Of a stretch of DNA of 11,440 nucleotides, positions 1-5,449 are shown piece after piece (the first letter of the stretch is position 1; each line of letters starts with the position of its first letter). The stretch covers positions 1-11,440 of the forward strand of contig DASQXE010000025.1 of NCBI GenBank assembly GCA_035639875.1, written 5' to 3'. The position numbers were made by a program, and so were the translations under genes. Source of the stretch: JAIBJP01 sp035639875 (GTDB taxonomy: Bacteria; Actinomycetota; Thermoleophilia; Gaiellales; Gaiellaceae). A model generated the notes under the pieces. That model had not been told where the DNA came from. It did no database searches and saw only the letters and a list, made by a program, of their open reading frames with translations.

Positions 1-757
1 CGCGGAAGTAGACGAGCAGGGAGGGGTCGCGCATCGTCGGGAGATCGAGCGGAAGCCCGGCCGGGCGCGTGATCAGGTACTCGTGCGCCATCGGGACGAT
101 CGGAACCGTGACGCCCGCGACCCGCCCGATCTCCCCGGCGAACATGCCGCCCGCGTTGACGACCACGTCCGTCGCGATGCGCCCCTTGTCGGTCTCGACG
201 CCGACGACGCGGCCGCGCTCGATCTCGACTCCGGTCACGCGCGTGCCGGTGTAGATCTCAGCGCCGCCGCGACGGGCGCCCTCGGCGAGCGCGAGTGTGA
301 GCTGGCTCGGATCGATGTACCCGTCCGTCGGCAGATACGCGGCGCCGAGCACGCCCTTCGTCGATAGCGGCGGGAAGAGCGCCTGCGCCTCCGCCGCCGA
401 GACGAGCTCGAGCGGAAGGCCGAACGTCTTCGCCCAGCCGGCCTGGCGGCGGAGCTCCTGCATGCGCTCGTCAGAGGACGCGAGCCGCAGCGAGCCGACT
501 TCGTGCCAGCCGGTCTCGAGGCCGACCTCGTCCTCGAGACGACGATAGAGATCGACCGAGTTCATCATCATCTTCGTCAGGCTGAGCGAGCCGCGCAGCT
601 GCCCGACGAGGCCGGCCGAGTGGAACGTCGACCCACTCGTGAGGTCGGCGCGCTCACAGAGGACGACGTCGTTCCAACCGAGGCGCGCGAGCCAGTAGAG
701 GATGGAAGCGCCGCCGACGCCGCCTCCGATCACGACCGCGCGAGCCGCTGCCTTCAC
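1..757 (-). CDS. FAD-dependent dehydrogenase, dimethylglycine/sarcosine dehydrogenase type (N-terminal part, cut by window edge)
   Basis: The first 252 residues are visible; the C-terminus lies beyond position 1. The protein begins with a Rossmann FAD-binding motif (VVIGGGVGGAS, residues 8-18) and then has SGSTFHSAGL (41-50). His46 in that motif aligns with the histidine that carries covalent FAD in mammalian dimethylglycine dehydrogenase. Further family-like stretches are GSLRLA, TDGYIDPSQLT and MAHEYLIT. Known relatives oxidatively demethylate N-methylglycines and often carry a C-terminal GcvT-like folate domain; whether this one does cannot be seen here. A GTG start at 757 is the only reasonable one; it has no good ribosome site but lies 7 nt after a TAGGGT box, suggesting a leaderless transcript. 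The gene is divergent from the gene at 805. The substrate could be dimethylglycine, sarcosine or another secondary or tertiary amine. The DAO-fold family is certain; the subfamily is likely. Confidence 0.88.
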   Translation of the reverse strand, partial: MKAAARAVVIGGGVGGASILYWLARLGWNDVVLCERADLTSGSTFHSAGLVGQLRGSLSLTKMMMNSVDLYRRLEDEVGLETGWHEVGSLRLASSDERMQELRRQAGWAKTFGLPLELVSAAEAQALFPPLSTKGVLGAAYLPTDGYIDPSQLTLALAEGARRGGAEIYTGTRVTGVEIERGRVVGVETDKGRIATDVVVNAGGMFAGEIGRVAGVTVPIVPMAHEYLITRPAGLPLDLPTMRDPSLLVYFR

Positions 758-764
758 GTGCGGA

Positions 765-770
765 ACCCTA
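765..770 (-). promoter_or_regulatory. Putative -10 box of a leaderless promoter for the FAD dehydrogenase gene
   Basis: Read on the minus strand, TAGGGT (TAnnnT pattern) is followed by 7 nt (TCCGCAC) and then the GTG start at 757. This spacing would put the transcription start at or next to the start codon. The same arrangement, TACCCT plus 7 nt ending in CGCAC, precedes the lipoprotein gene at 10759. No convincing -35 element is visible. Confidence 0.35.
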
Positions 771-804
771 TGGACCTCCAGGGGCGCGCGCTCGTATCGA
801 CGGC

Positions 805-1746
805 ATGCGCCGTGCCCTCGTCATCGTCCTCCTCGCGGGCGCGCTCGTGCCGAGCGCACGTGCCGATGGGGCTCCGAGCATCGTCGAGACGGCCGGGCTG
901 GGCGGGATCGCGACGCCAACCGGCTTTCGCTACACCGTCGTCGACAGTCCGACCATCTCGATACTCGTCCGGATCGCGCCGAGCGGGCGTGTGGTTGCAG
1001 AGAAATACCTTCCCGGGCGCTTCTGGATTCCTGCGGTCGGGTACGACGGGACGCCCACGGGCCTTTCGGCCGACGGCAAGACGCTGGTGCTCGTCCAGCC
1101 GCGGACCGCATTCCCGCGCAAGCGGACACGCTTCCTCGTCCTTTCCAGTCCCGGAATGTTCGTGCGGGAGAACGTGGTGCTCAAGGGCGACTTCAGCTTC
1201 GACGCGATGTCGCCGGACGGGTCGCTCCTCTACTTCATCAACTACCTCTCACCGACGGACCCGACGAAGTACGCCGTGCGCGCTTTCGATCGGGACGGCG
1301 GCGTGCTGCTCCGGAAACCGGTCGTGGACCGCACCGAGCCCGACGAGGTCATGCGCGGCAACCCCGTCTCGCGTGCGACGAGTCCCGACGGACGCTGGGC
1401 GTATACGCTCTACGACGGCGCGGGCAAGACCCCGTTCGTGCACGCCCTGGACACCGTCGGCGCGAACGCGCACTGCATCGACCTGGACGAACTCGCGGGA
1501 CGCCAGGATCTTCCCTTCCTCCGGCTTCGCCTCGTCGGCGGGATGCTCAGCGTCGTGAAGGGCAAGAGAACGCTGCTCCTCGTCGACACGAAGAGCTTTC
1601 GCGTGAGTCAGCCCGGCAAGCCGGCGTCGACGAGCGAGCGCGGAACGTCGTGGCTGCCGATCGGAGCAGGCGCGGCTGCCGCGCTCCTCGCAGCGGCGGC
1701 CGGTGCTGCGTTCCTCCTGCGCCGCCGGCGTCCGGCCCTGACCTGA
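805..1746 (+). CDS. Secreted, C-terminally membrane-anchored hypothetical protein, probable beta-propeller fold
   Basis: The 313-residue product has a clear signal peptide (MRRALVIVLLAGALVPSARA, cleavage expected near residue 21). A body of roughly 260 residues contains repeated propeller-like phrases such as SADGKTLVLV, SPDGSLLYFI and SPDGRWAYTLYD. It ends in a small-residue transmembrane helix (about 286-305) followed by RRRRPALT. This predicts a type I topology with the domain outside the cell and the Arg cluster in the cytoplasm. The SPDG-aromatic repeats resemble WD40/PD40 or lactonase-type propeller blades, but no catalytic signature is recognised and the function is unknown. The ATG at 805 is chosen because the signal peptide begins there; no clear Shine-Dalgarno sequence precedes it. 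It is divergent from the FAD dehydrogenase (47 bp spacer) and convergent with the kinase-like gene. Confidence 0.85.
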   Translation: MRRALVIVLLAGALVPSARADGAPSIVETAGLGGIATPTGFRYTVVDSPTISILVRIAPSGRVVAEKYLPGRFWIPAVGYDGTPTGLSADGKTLVLVQPRTAFPRKRTRFLVLSSPGMFVRENVVLKGDFSFDAMSPDGSLLYFINYLSPTDPTKYAVRAFDRDGGVLLRKPVVDRTEPDEVMRGNPVSRATSPDGRWAYTLYDGAGKTPFVHALDTVGANAHCIDLDELAGRQDLPFLRLRLVGGMLSVVKGKRTLLLVDTKSFRVSQPGKPASTSERGTSWLPIGAGAAAALLAAAAGAAFLLRRRRPALT

Positions 1747-1813
1747 GAGCTCGGTCCAAAATGAGAGCTGAGCCGCCGCGCCCCCGCGAGAGCGCCATTC
1801 TGAAACGAGCTCT
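1746..1813. repeat. Imperfect inverted repeat filling the convergent intergenic gap; possible bidirectional terminator or dispersed palindrome
   Basis: The arms are 1746-1763 and 1796-1813. The outer 8 bp are perfect (AGAGCTCG against CGAGCTCT), and 15 of 18 positions pair overall, with mismatches at 1754/1805, 1756/1803 and 1759/1800. The 32-nt centre is very GC-rich and holds a small CGCG-CCCC-CGCG hairpin. The hexamer GAGAGC occurs three times (1745, 1763, 1788). The arms touch both stop codons (TGA at 1744-1746, and TAG at 1812-1814 on the other strand). Transcripts from either side would carry a long hairpin, so a two-way terminator is plausible, although no U-tract follows. A mobile intergenic palindrome is the alternative. 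Confidence 0.55.
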
Positions 1814-2690
1814 AAGCGGCCGCCAACGCCTCCCGGAAACTGGGCTCTGCCGCCGTGCGCTCGAGCCGCGCGAAGTGCTCGTCTGCGTACGCGACGAAGT
1901 CGAACTCGAGCTCGGAGATGCCCTGCTGGACGACGCCCCACATCGCCTCGCGGAAGTCGGACATGAAGCGCATGAGGCGGAGCGAAGCCGAGTCCTCTGC
2001 GCGCAGCTCCCCGAAGTAGGCGCGCAGAAACGCGTCGTTCTCGCTCTCTCCGAATTCGTGATTGATGGAGAAATTGGCGAGGTCGAAGAAGACGTCGCCC
2101 ATTCCGGCGTACTCCCAGTCGACGATCCGGATCCTGGCGCCGTCGTCGATGAAGTTCGCGTTCAGAAGGTCGTTGTGGCAGGGACGAAGCGGCTGTCGTC
2201 CCCGCGCTCGCTCGATCTCGTCAGCTCGCTCCTTCGCCCAGGAGTACGCCTGAGGCACGCGCACGCCATGCTCCTCAGCCGTTCGCGCATAGGCCTCGAC
2301 GACGCGAAACGAATCGAAGCGGCCCGGAATGGGCGGTCCCTCGTGGATCAGGCGCAAGACATTCGCGACCCGAGCGGCCGTCTCGGGCCGATGCATCTCT
2401 TCAGGCGGGATCGGCCGGCCCTCCACGAAACGCGTGACAAGGTAGCCGTCGGGCTCGATGAAATCGACCACCTCCGGGCCGACGCCGGACGCCGCGGCGA
2501 CGAGTGAGGCTCCGTGCTCCACGGATCGGTCGATGCCGAGGAGCTCGGTGTCCTTCCCGCCGATCCGCAGGACGAAGAGGCCGCCTCCGACCGCAACCTT
2601 GAAGTTCTGGTTCGTGATGCCGCCGCCGAGCGGCTCGAGCTCGATGCCGTGGTCGGGCCAGACACGCGCGGCGATTTCCTCCGGTCGCAC
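1812..2690 (-). CDS. Choline/ethanolamine kinase-like phosphotransferase (APH fold)
   Basis: The 292-residue product has the ordered motifs of the choline/ethanolamine kinase (LicA-like) branch of the APH superfamily. These are a nucleotide loop GGGITNQNF (22-30), the catalytic loop HNDLLNANF (172-180) with H172, D174 and N179, and the metal-binding DWEYA (D191). The length fits bacterial members. Relatives phosphorylate choline, ethanolamine or other small alcohols with ATP in the cytoplasm; aminoglycoside or thiamine-type substrates cannot be excluded. The start is the GTG at 2690: a stop codon lies four codons upstream in frame, and TAGTAT lies 6 nt before it, suggesting leaderless expression. 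It is divergent from the Nudix gene across 18 bp. Together with the permeases and the gamma-glutamyl pathway nearby it suggests handling of amino-alcohol head groups, which is an inference. Confidence 0.87.
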   Translation of the reverse strand: MRPEEIAARVWPDHGIELEPLGGGITNQNFKVAVGGGLFVLRIGGKDTELLGIDRSVEHGASLVAAASGVGPEVVDFIEPDGYLVTRFVEGRPIPPEEMHRPETAARVANVLRLIHEGPPIPGRFDSFRVVEAYARTAEEHGVRVPQAYSWAKERADEIERARGRQPLRPCHNDLLNANFIDDGARIRIVDWEYAGMGDVFFDLANFSINHEFGESENDAFLRAYFGELRAEDSASLRLMRFMSDFREAMWGVVQQGISELEFDFVAYADEHFARLERTAAEPSFREALAAA

Positions 2691-2695
2691 GCGGC

Positions 2696-2702
2696 GATAC
2701 TA
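2696..2702. promoter_or_regulatory. Overlapping divergent -10 elements between the kinase-like and Nudix genes
   Basis: Only 18 bp (2691-2708) separate the two GTG starts. On the minus strand TAGTAT (2697-2702) lies 6 nt before the kinase start. On the plus strand GATACT (2696-2701) lies 7 nt before the Nudix start. Both spacings suit leaderless transcription and the two boxes share the same base pairs, so only one polymerase could bind at a time. Neither gene has a Shine-Dalgarno sequence in this gap. The plus-strand box is the weaker match. Confidence 0.4.
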
Positions 2703-2708
2703 CGACGG

Positions 2709-3125
2709 GTGGATATCGCGCTCGTCAGGTATCCGGAATCCGTCGTCATCGTGGCGGTCGAAGGAGACCAGCTCGTCTGCGTTCGGCAAGCACGTCCCGG
2801 CTCGGGTGGTCCCACGCTCGAGCTTCCTTCGGGGAAGGTGGAGGCGAACGAAAGCCCTGGTGACGCGGCCAGGCGCGAGCTCGCGGAGGAATGTGGCTTG
2901 CAGGCGAGCGAATGGCGGGAGCTCGGTCGATTCTGGGCCGTCCCCGCCTACTCGACCGAGTTCGTCCACGCCTTCGTCGCGGCTGATCTCTCGCCGGTCG
3001 GCGGAGCGAAGCTCGACGAGGACGAGGAAATCGAGCTCGAACGCGTATCGCTCGTCGGTGTGCTCGACCGGCTGTCCGACGCGTGTTCGCTCGCGGCGTT
3101 CGCGCTCTGGCTCGAGGCGCGGTGA
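2709..3125 (+). CDS. Nudix hydrolase
   Basis: The 138-residue product contains a perfect Nudix box, GX5EX7REUXEEXGU, at residues 42-64: G42, E48, then RELAEECGL at 56-64, whose glutamates bind the metal. It is preceded by LELPSGK, a context seen in ADP-ribose pyrophosphatase-like members. Nudix enzymes hydrolyse a nucleoside diphosphate linked to another moiety; the substrate here cannot be read from sequence. The GTG at 2709 is chosen as start because any longer in-frame version would run antisense through the 5' part of the kinase-like gene and would add no recognisable domain. The stop overlaps the next gene in a GTGA junction, so the two are probably translationally coupled. Confidence 0.88.
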   Translation: MDIALVRYPESVVIVAVEGDQLVCVRQARPGSGGPTLELPSGKVEANESPGDAARRELAEECGLQASEWRELGRFWAVPAYSTEFVHAFVAADLSPVGGAKLDEDEEIELERVSLVGVLDRLSDACSLAAFALWLEAR

Positions 3126-3535
3126 GCGCGGCGCCGTGGCTCCTCGATCTCGAGAGGTCGCTGGCCGAGGACGCCGGCACCGAAAACCTCGCCGTTGCCC
3201 TCGTCGTTTTCGCGACGATGGCGGGAGCCGACGTCGAGGTCGATCCCGATGAAGTCCGCGGGGCGGCGCGGCGCGCGCTCTTCCTCCTGACCGCGGGCGG
3301 CGATCCGGAGCGCGGTCTGGACCTTGACGGCCGTGCAGTCTCAGCGCTTGCCGAGGAGCTGCGCACCGTCGACCGTCAGCTCGCCCTCGAGCGAGGACTG
3401 CTCGAGCTACGACTCCAAACGCAGGGCCTTCCGCACGCGAGCGAGGCCGTGCACGGGCTCATCGACGCGCCGGACGTCGCGTGGCGCGCATACGCCGCCG
3501 GGCTCCTCGCGGAGCAGCTCGGCGGCGCCGATTAG
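3122..3535 (+). CDS. Hypothetical small alpha-helical protein, coupled to the Nudix gene
   Basis: This 137-residue protein is not recognised. It is rich in Ala, Leu, Glu, Asp and Arg and looks almost entirely helical. It has a moderately hydrophobic stretch near the N-terminus (NLAVALVVFATMAGA), an acidic turn (DVEVDPDEVRGAARRA) and a C-terminal helix ending LLAEQLGGAD. No signal peptide, Cys pair or catalytic motif is visible. The GTG at 3122 is preferred because it overlaps the Nudix stop codon (GTGA), the usual coupling arrangement; an earlier in-frame ATG at 3083 would give 150 residues and is less likely. It converges with the permease gene ending at 3544, leaving only 8 bp and no visible terminator. 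Confidence 0.7.
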   Translation: MSAAPWLLDLERSLAEDAGTENLAVALVVFATMAGADVEVDPDEVRGAARRALFLLTAGGDPERGLDLDGRAVSALAEELRTVDRQLALERGLLELRLQTQGLPHASEAVHGLIDAPDVAWRAYAAGLLAEQLGGAD

Positions 3536-3543
3536 CGGTCCGC

Positions 3544-5142
3544 TTACCTGCCGACGGGAGCTACCCCGGGCGCAGCCCCTTCGCCGTACTCCGCCTCGAT
3601 TCGTTCGAGCTCTTCGTCGCTGCCTTGGCGCCGCGGCCCCGTGAACCAGTTGCGCGCGGAAACGACCCACCAGCCGCCGAAGAAGAGGAAGGCGCCGCCA
3701 ATTGTGATCGGCGCGTAGTTGACGACATCCCACGTGAAGCCGTCCTTCCACGGTATCCCGGTCGGCGTCACCGGCATGATGAACAGGACGCACATGAGCC
3801 CGATCCAGCCGATGGCGACCGGATCGATCCACCGGTAGTGACGGCCCAGGCTCCAGGCGCCGTGCTCGAAACTGTCTCCCTGCCGGTAGCGCAGGACGAT
3901 CGGCAGCCCGAAGGCCAAGAAGAGGCCGATGATGGCGACTGACGTCCCGACGAGATAGCCGACGACCCCGTTCGCGAGCGTCGGGAGCATCAGGGCCCAT
4001 GCCAGCACGCAGATCGCGCCCACGGCGAAGACGGGAACTCGGTCGGCCCGGGCGACCTTCTTCCACAGTCGGTGTCCGGGAACCGCCCCGTCGCGCGAGA
4101 AGGCGAACATCATGCGCGAGGCGGACGTGACGGACGCATTGCCGCAGAAGAGCTGTGCGACGCAGGCGACGAAGAGCAGGAACTCGGCCCACCTCGTGCT
4201 CATCGAGTTTTCCCAGATGTACGGAACCGCGTTGCCGACCGCGTCGAGCGTCCCCTGCACGTTTGGCACGGCGAAGGTGACCGCGACGAGCAACGCGAAG
4301 CCGAAGAAGACGGACACGACGACGGCGGAGACCATTCCCCAGGCGGCCGCGCGCGAGGCCTGGCGCGTCTCCTCGCTCATGTGGGCGGAGGCATCCCACG
4401 CGTTGATCGTGTACTGCGACATCAAGAGCCCAATGCCGAACACGAACCAGAACACGGCACTCGAGAAGCCGGAGCCCGAGAAGCCGGAGTTGTTGATCGT
4501 CTCCGTGAAGACGAAGCGCACCGACTGGTGGTTATCCGGCACAGCGATCAGCACGCCGACAATGACGAGGACGCCGATCATGTGCCACCCGGCGGAAATG
4601 CGGTTCAGCATCGCGTTGAACCGGACGCTGAACATGTTGAGGAAGAGATGAAGCGCGACGATCGCGCTGAAGGTGACGAAGATCCAGTTCGTCGTGTTCG
4701 GATAGTCGAACCAGAGGTTCAGGAGCGCCGTGACGAAGATAGCCGCGCCGTAGTCGATCGCCGCGGTGACGGCGATCTGGCCGACGAGGTTAAACCAGCC
4801 CGTGAACCAGCCCCAGTTAGGGCCGCCAAGACGGGAGGACCAGTAGTAGAGGCCCCCAGCCGTGGGAAACGCCGAGGCAATTTCACCCATGGCGAGAGCG
4901 ATGATCGTGGAGAAAAGGCCGACAATCAGCCAACCCCAAGTGATGGCAACGGGGCCGCCGTTGTTGAACGCGATGTAGTAGGAGGTGAGCGTTCCGGCGA
5001 GGACCGAGATGATCGTGAACGAGATCGCGAAGTTCTCGAACCCGCCCATGACGCGGAAGAGCTCCTGGGCGTATCCGAGCCTGTGGAGGAGGCTTCGATC
5101 ATCGAGGTAGTCGCTCCGCTCCGACGTGGGTCCTGCAGTCAT
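3544..5142 (-). CDS. APC-superfamily permease, amino acid/choline transporter (ACT) type
   Basis: A 532-residue integral membrane protein with about 12 hydrophobic segments. Family-like features are GYAQELFRVMGGFENFAISF (23-42) before helix 1, EIASAFPTAGGLYYW (87-101), and FSRDGAVPG (348-356) in the cytoplasmic loop after helix 8, a signature of the ACT branch that includes GABA and choline permeases. It should import an amino acid, amine or choline-like compound with a cation; the substrate cannot be fixed from sequence. The ATG at 5142 is well supported by GGAGG at 5151-5155, 8 nt upstream. A good promoter candidate lies at 5175-5204, so it is probably transcribed separately from the permease at 5450-7009 as well as by any readthrough. 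The C-terminal tail is hydrophilic. Confidence 0.93.
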   Translation of the reverse strand: MTAGPTSERSDYLDDRSLLHRLGYAQELFRVMGGFENFAISFTIISVLAGTLTSYYIAFNNGGPVAITWGWLIVGLFSTIIALAMGEIASAFPTAGGLYYWSSRLGGPNWGWFTGWFNLVGQIAVTAAIDYGAAIFVTALLNLWFDYPNTTNWIFVTFSAIVALHLFLNMFSVRFNAMLNRISAGWHMIGVLVIVGVLIAVPDNHQSVRFVFTETINNSGFSGSGFSSAVFWFVFGIGLLMSQYTINAWDASAHMSEETRQASRAAAWGMVSAVVVSVFFGFALLVAVTFAVPNVQGTLDAVGNAVPYIWENSMSTRWAEFLLFVACVAQLFCGNASVTSASRMMFAFSRDGAVPGHRLWKKVARADRVPVFAVGAICVLAWALMLPTLANGVVGYLVGTSVAIIGLFLAFGLPIVLRYRQGDSFEHGAWSLGRHYRWIDPVAIGWIGLMCVLFIMPVTPTGIPWKDGFTWDVVNYAPITIGGAFLFFGGWWVVSARNWFTGPRRQGSDEELERIEAEYGEGAAPGVAPVGR

Positions 5143-5174
5143 TGCTCGGTCCTCCGGCTTCGTCAGGGGCCTCG

Positions 5175-5204
5175 ATTGTGCGCCGCTCGCAACGATCCTG
5201 TCAA
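5175..5204 (-). promoter_or_regulatory. Putative sigma-70-type promoter for the ACT-type permease
   Basis: On the minus strand a perfect -35 hexamer TTGACA (5199-5204) is followed by an 18-bp spacer and CACAAT (5175-5180), which matches TATAAT at four of six positions. The predicted start near 5168 gives a leader of about 26 nt that holds the GGAGG ribosome site (5151-5155) before the ATG at 5142. The rest of the gap around it (5143-5235) shows no other gene. Confidence 0.5.
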
Positions 5205-5235
5205 TGCCTCGAGAGTCCCGCGAGGGAACGCTTGG

Positions 5236-5403
5236 CTAATGTCGTTCGAGCGAGCGCAGGTACATGCGCACCCACAAAACGAGAAAAAGCACGAGGACGC
5301 CAATAAGGACGAGCTTGGGCGCTGCGTTCGGCGCGAGGTGAAGGCTCGAGGTATGTCGCGCGCCGTGCATACCGAAACCGCCCCCGGTTCCGAGCAAAAG
5401 CAT
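5236..5403 (-). CDS. Small single-pass membrane protein between the two permease genes (hypothetical)
   Basis: A 55-residue reading frame, ATG at 5403 to TAG at 5236-5238. It has a Gly/His-rich N-terminus (MLLLGTGGGFGMHGARH), a strongly hydrophobic segment (LVLIGVLVLFLVLWV, residues 31-45) and a basic end (RMYLRSLERH). This predicts one membrane helix with the C-terminus inside by the positive-inside rule. Third codon positions are G or C in about 39 of 55 codons, as expected for coding DNA here but not decisive. The stop TGA lies two codons upstream in frame, so it cannot extend; no good Shine-Dalgarno sequence is visible, and Met12 is an alternative start. It lies 46 nt after the ethanolamine-type permease and before the second permease, on the same strand. 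Some transporters have small accessory membrane subunits (for example MetS-type subunits); whether this is one is a guess. Confidence 0.5.
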   Translation of the reverse strand: MLLLGTGGGFGMHGARHTSSLHLAPNAAPKLVLIGVLVLFLVLWVRMYLRSLERH

Positions 5404-5449
5404 GCTTCAGTCTGCCCGACACCCGACGAACGACCTTCCGCGAACGCTT

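Noticed and set aside
755..760. CACGTG palindrome at the FAD dehydrogenase start codon
   Set aside because: A 6-bp palindrome is expected by chance in GC-rich DNA, and it includes the start codon.
1651..1743. A sortase signal in the propeller protein (LPIGA before the C-terminal helix)
   Set aside because: It departs from LPXTG at the key Thr-Gly positions and lies inside the start of the helix, so a plain membrane anchor is simpler.
702..2507. A very long plus-strand open frame (601 codons) across the propeller and kinase-like genes
   Set aside because: It is antisense to the kinase-like gene and out of frame with the propeller gene, is extremely Arg/Ala/Pro-rich and has no recognisable domain. 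Such frames are common opposite genes with G/C at third positions.
2514..2708. An N-terminal extension of the Nudix protein
   Set aside because: It would run antisense through the start of the kinase-like gene, including its nucleotide loop, and adds no Nudix sequence; the GTG at 2709 gives a normal length.
5201..5422. A 73-codon minus-strand frame overlapping the small membrane protein
   Set aside because: The product is Arg-rich without domain features, and the alternative frame at 5236-5403 gives a well-formed transmembrane helix.
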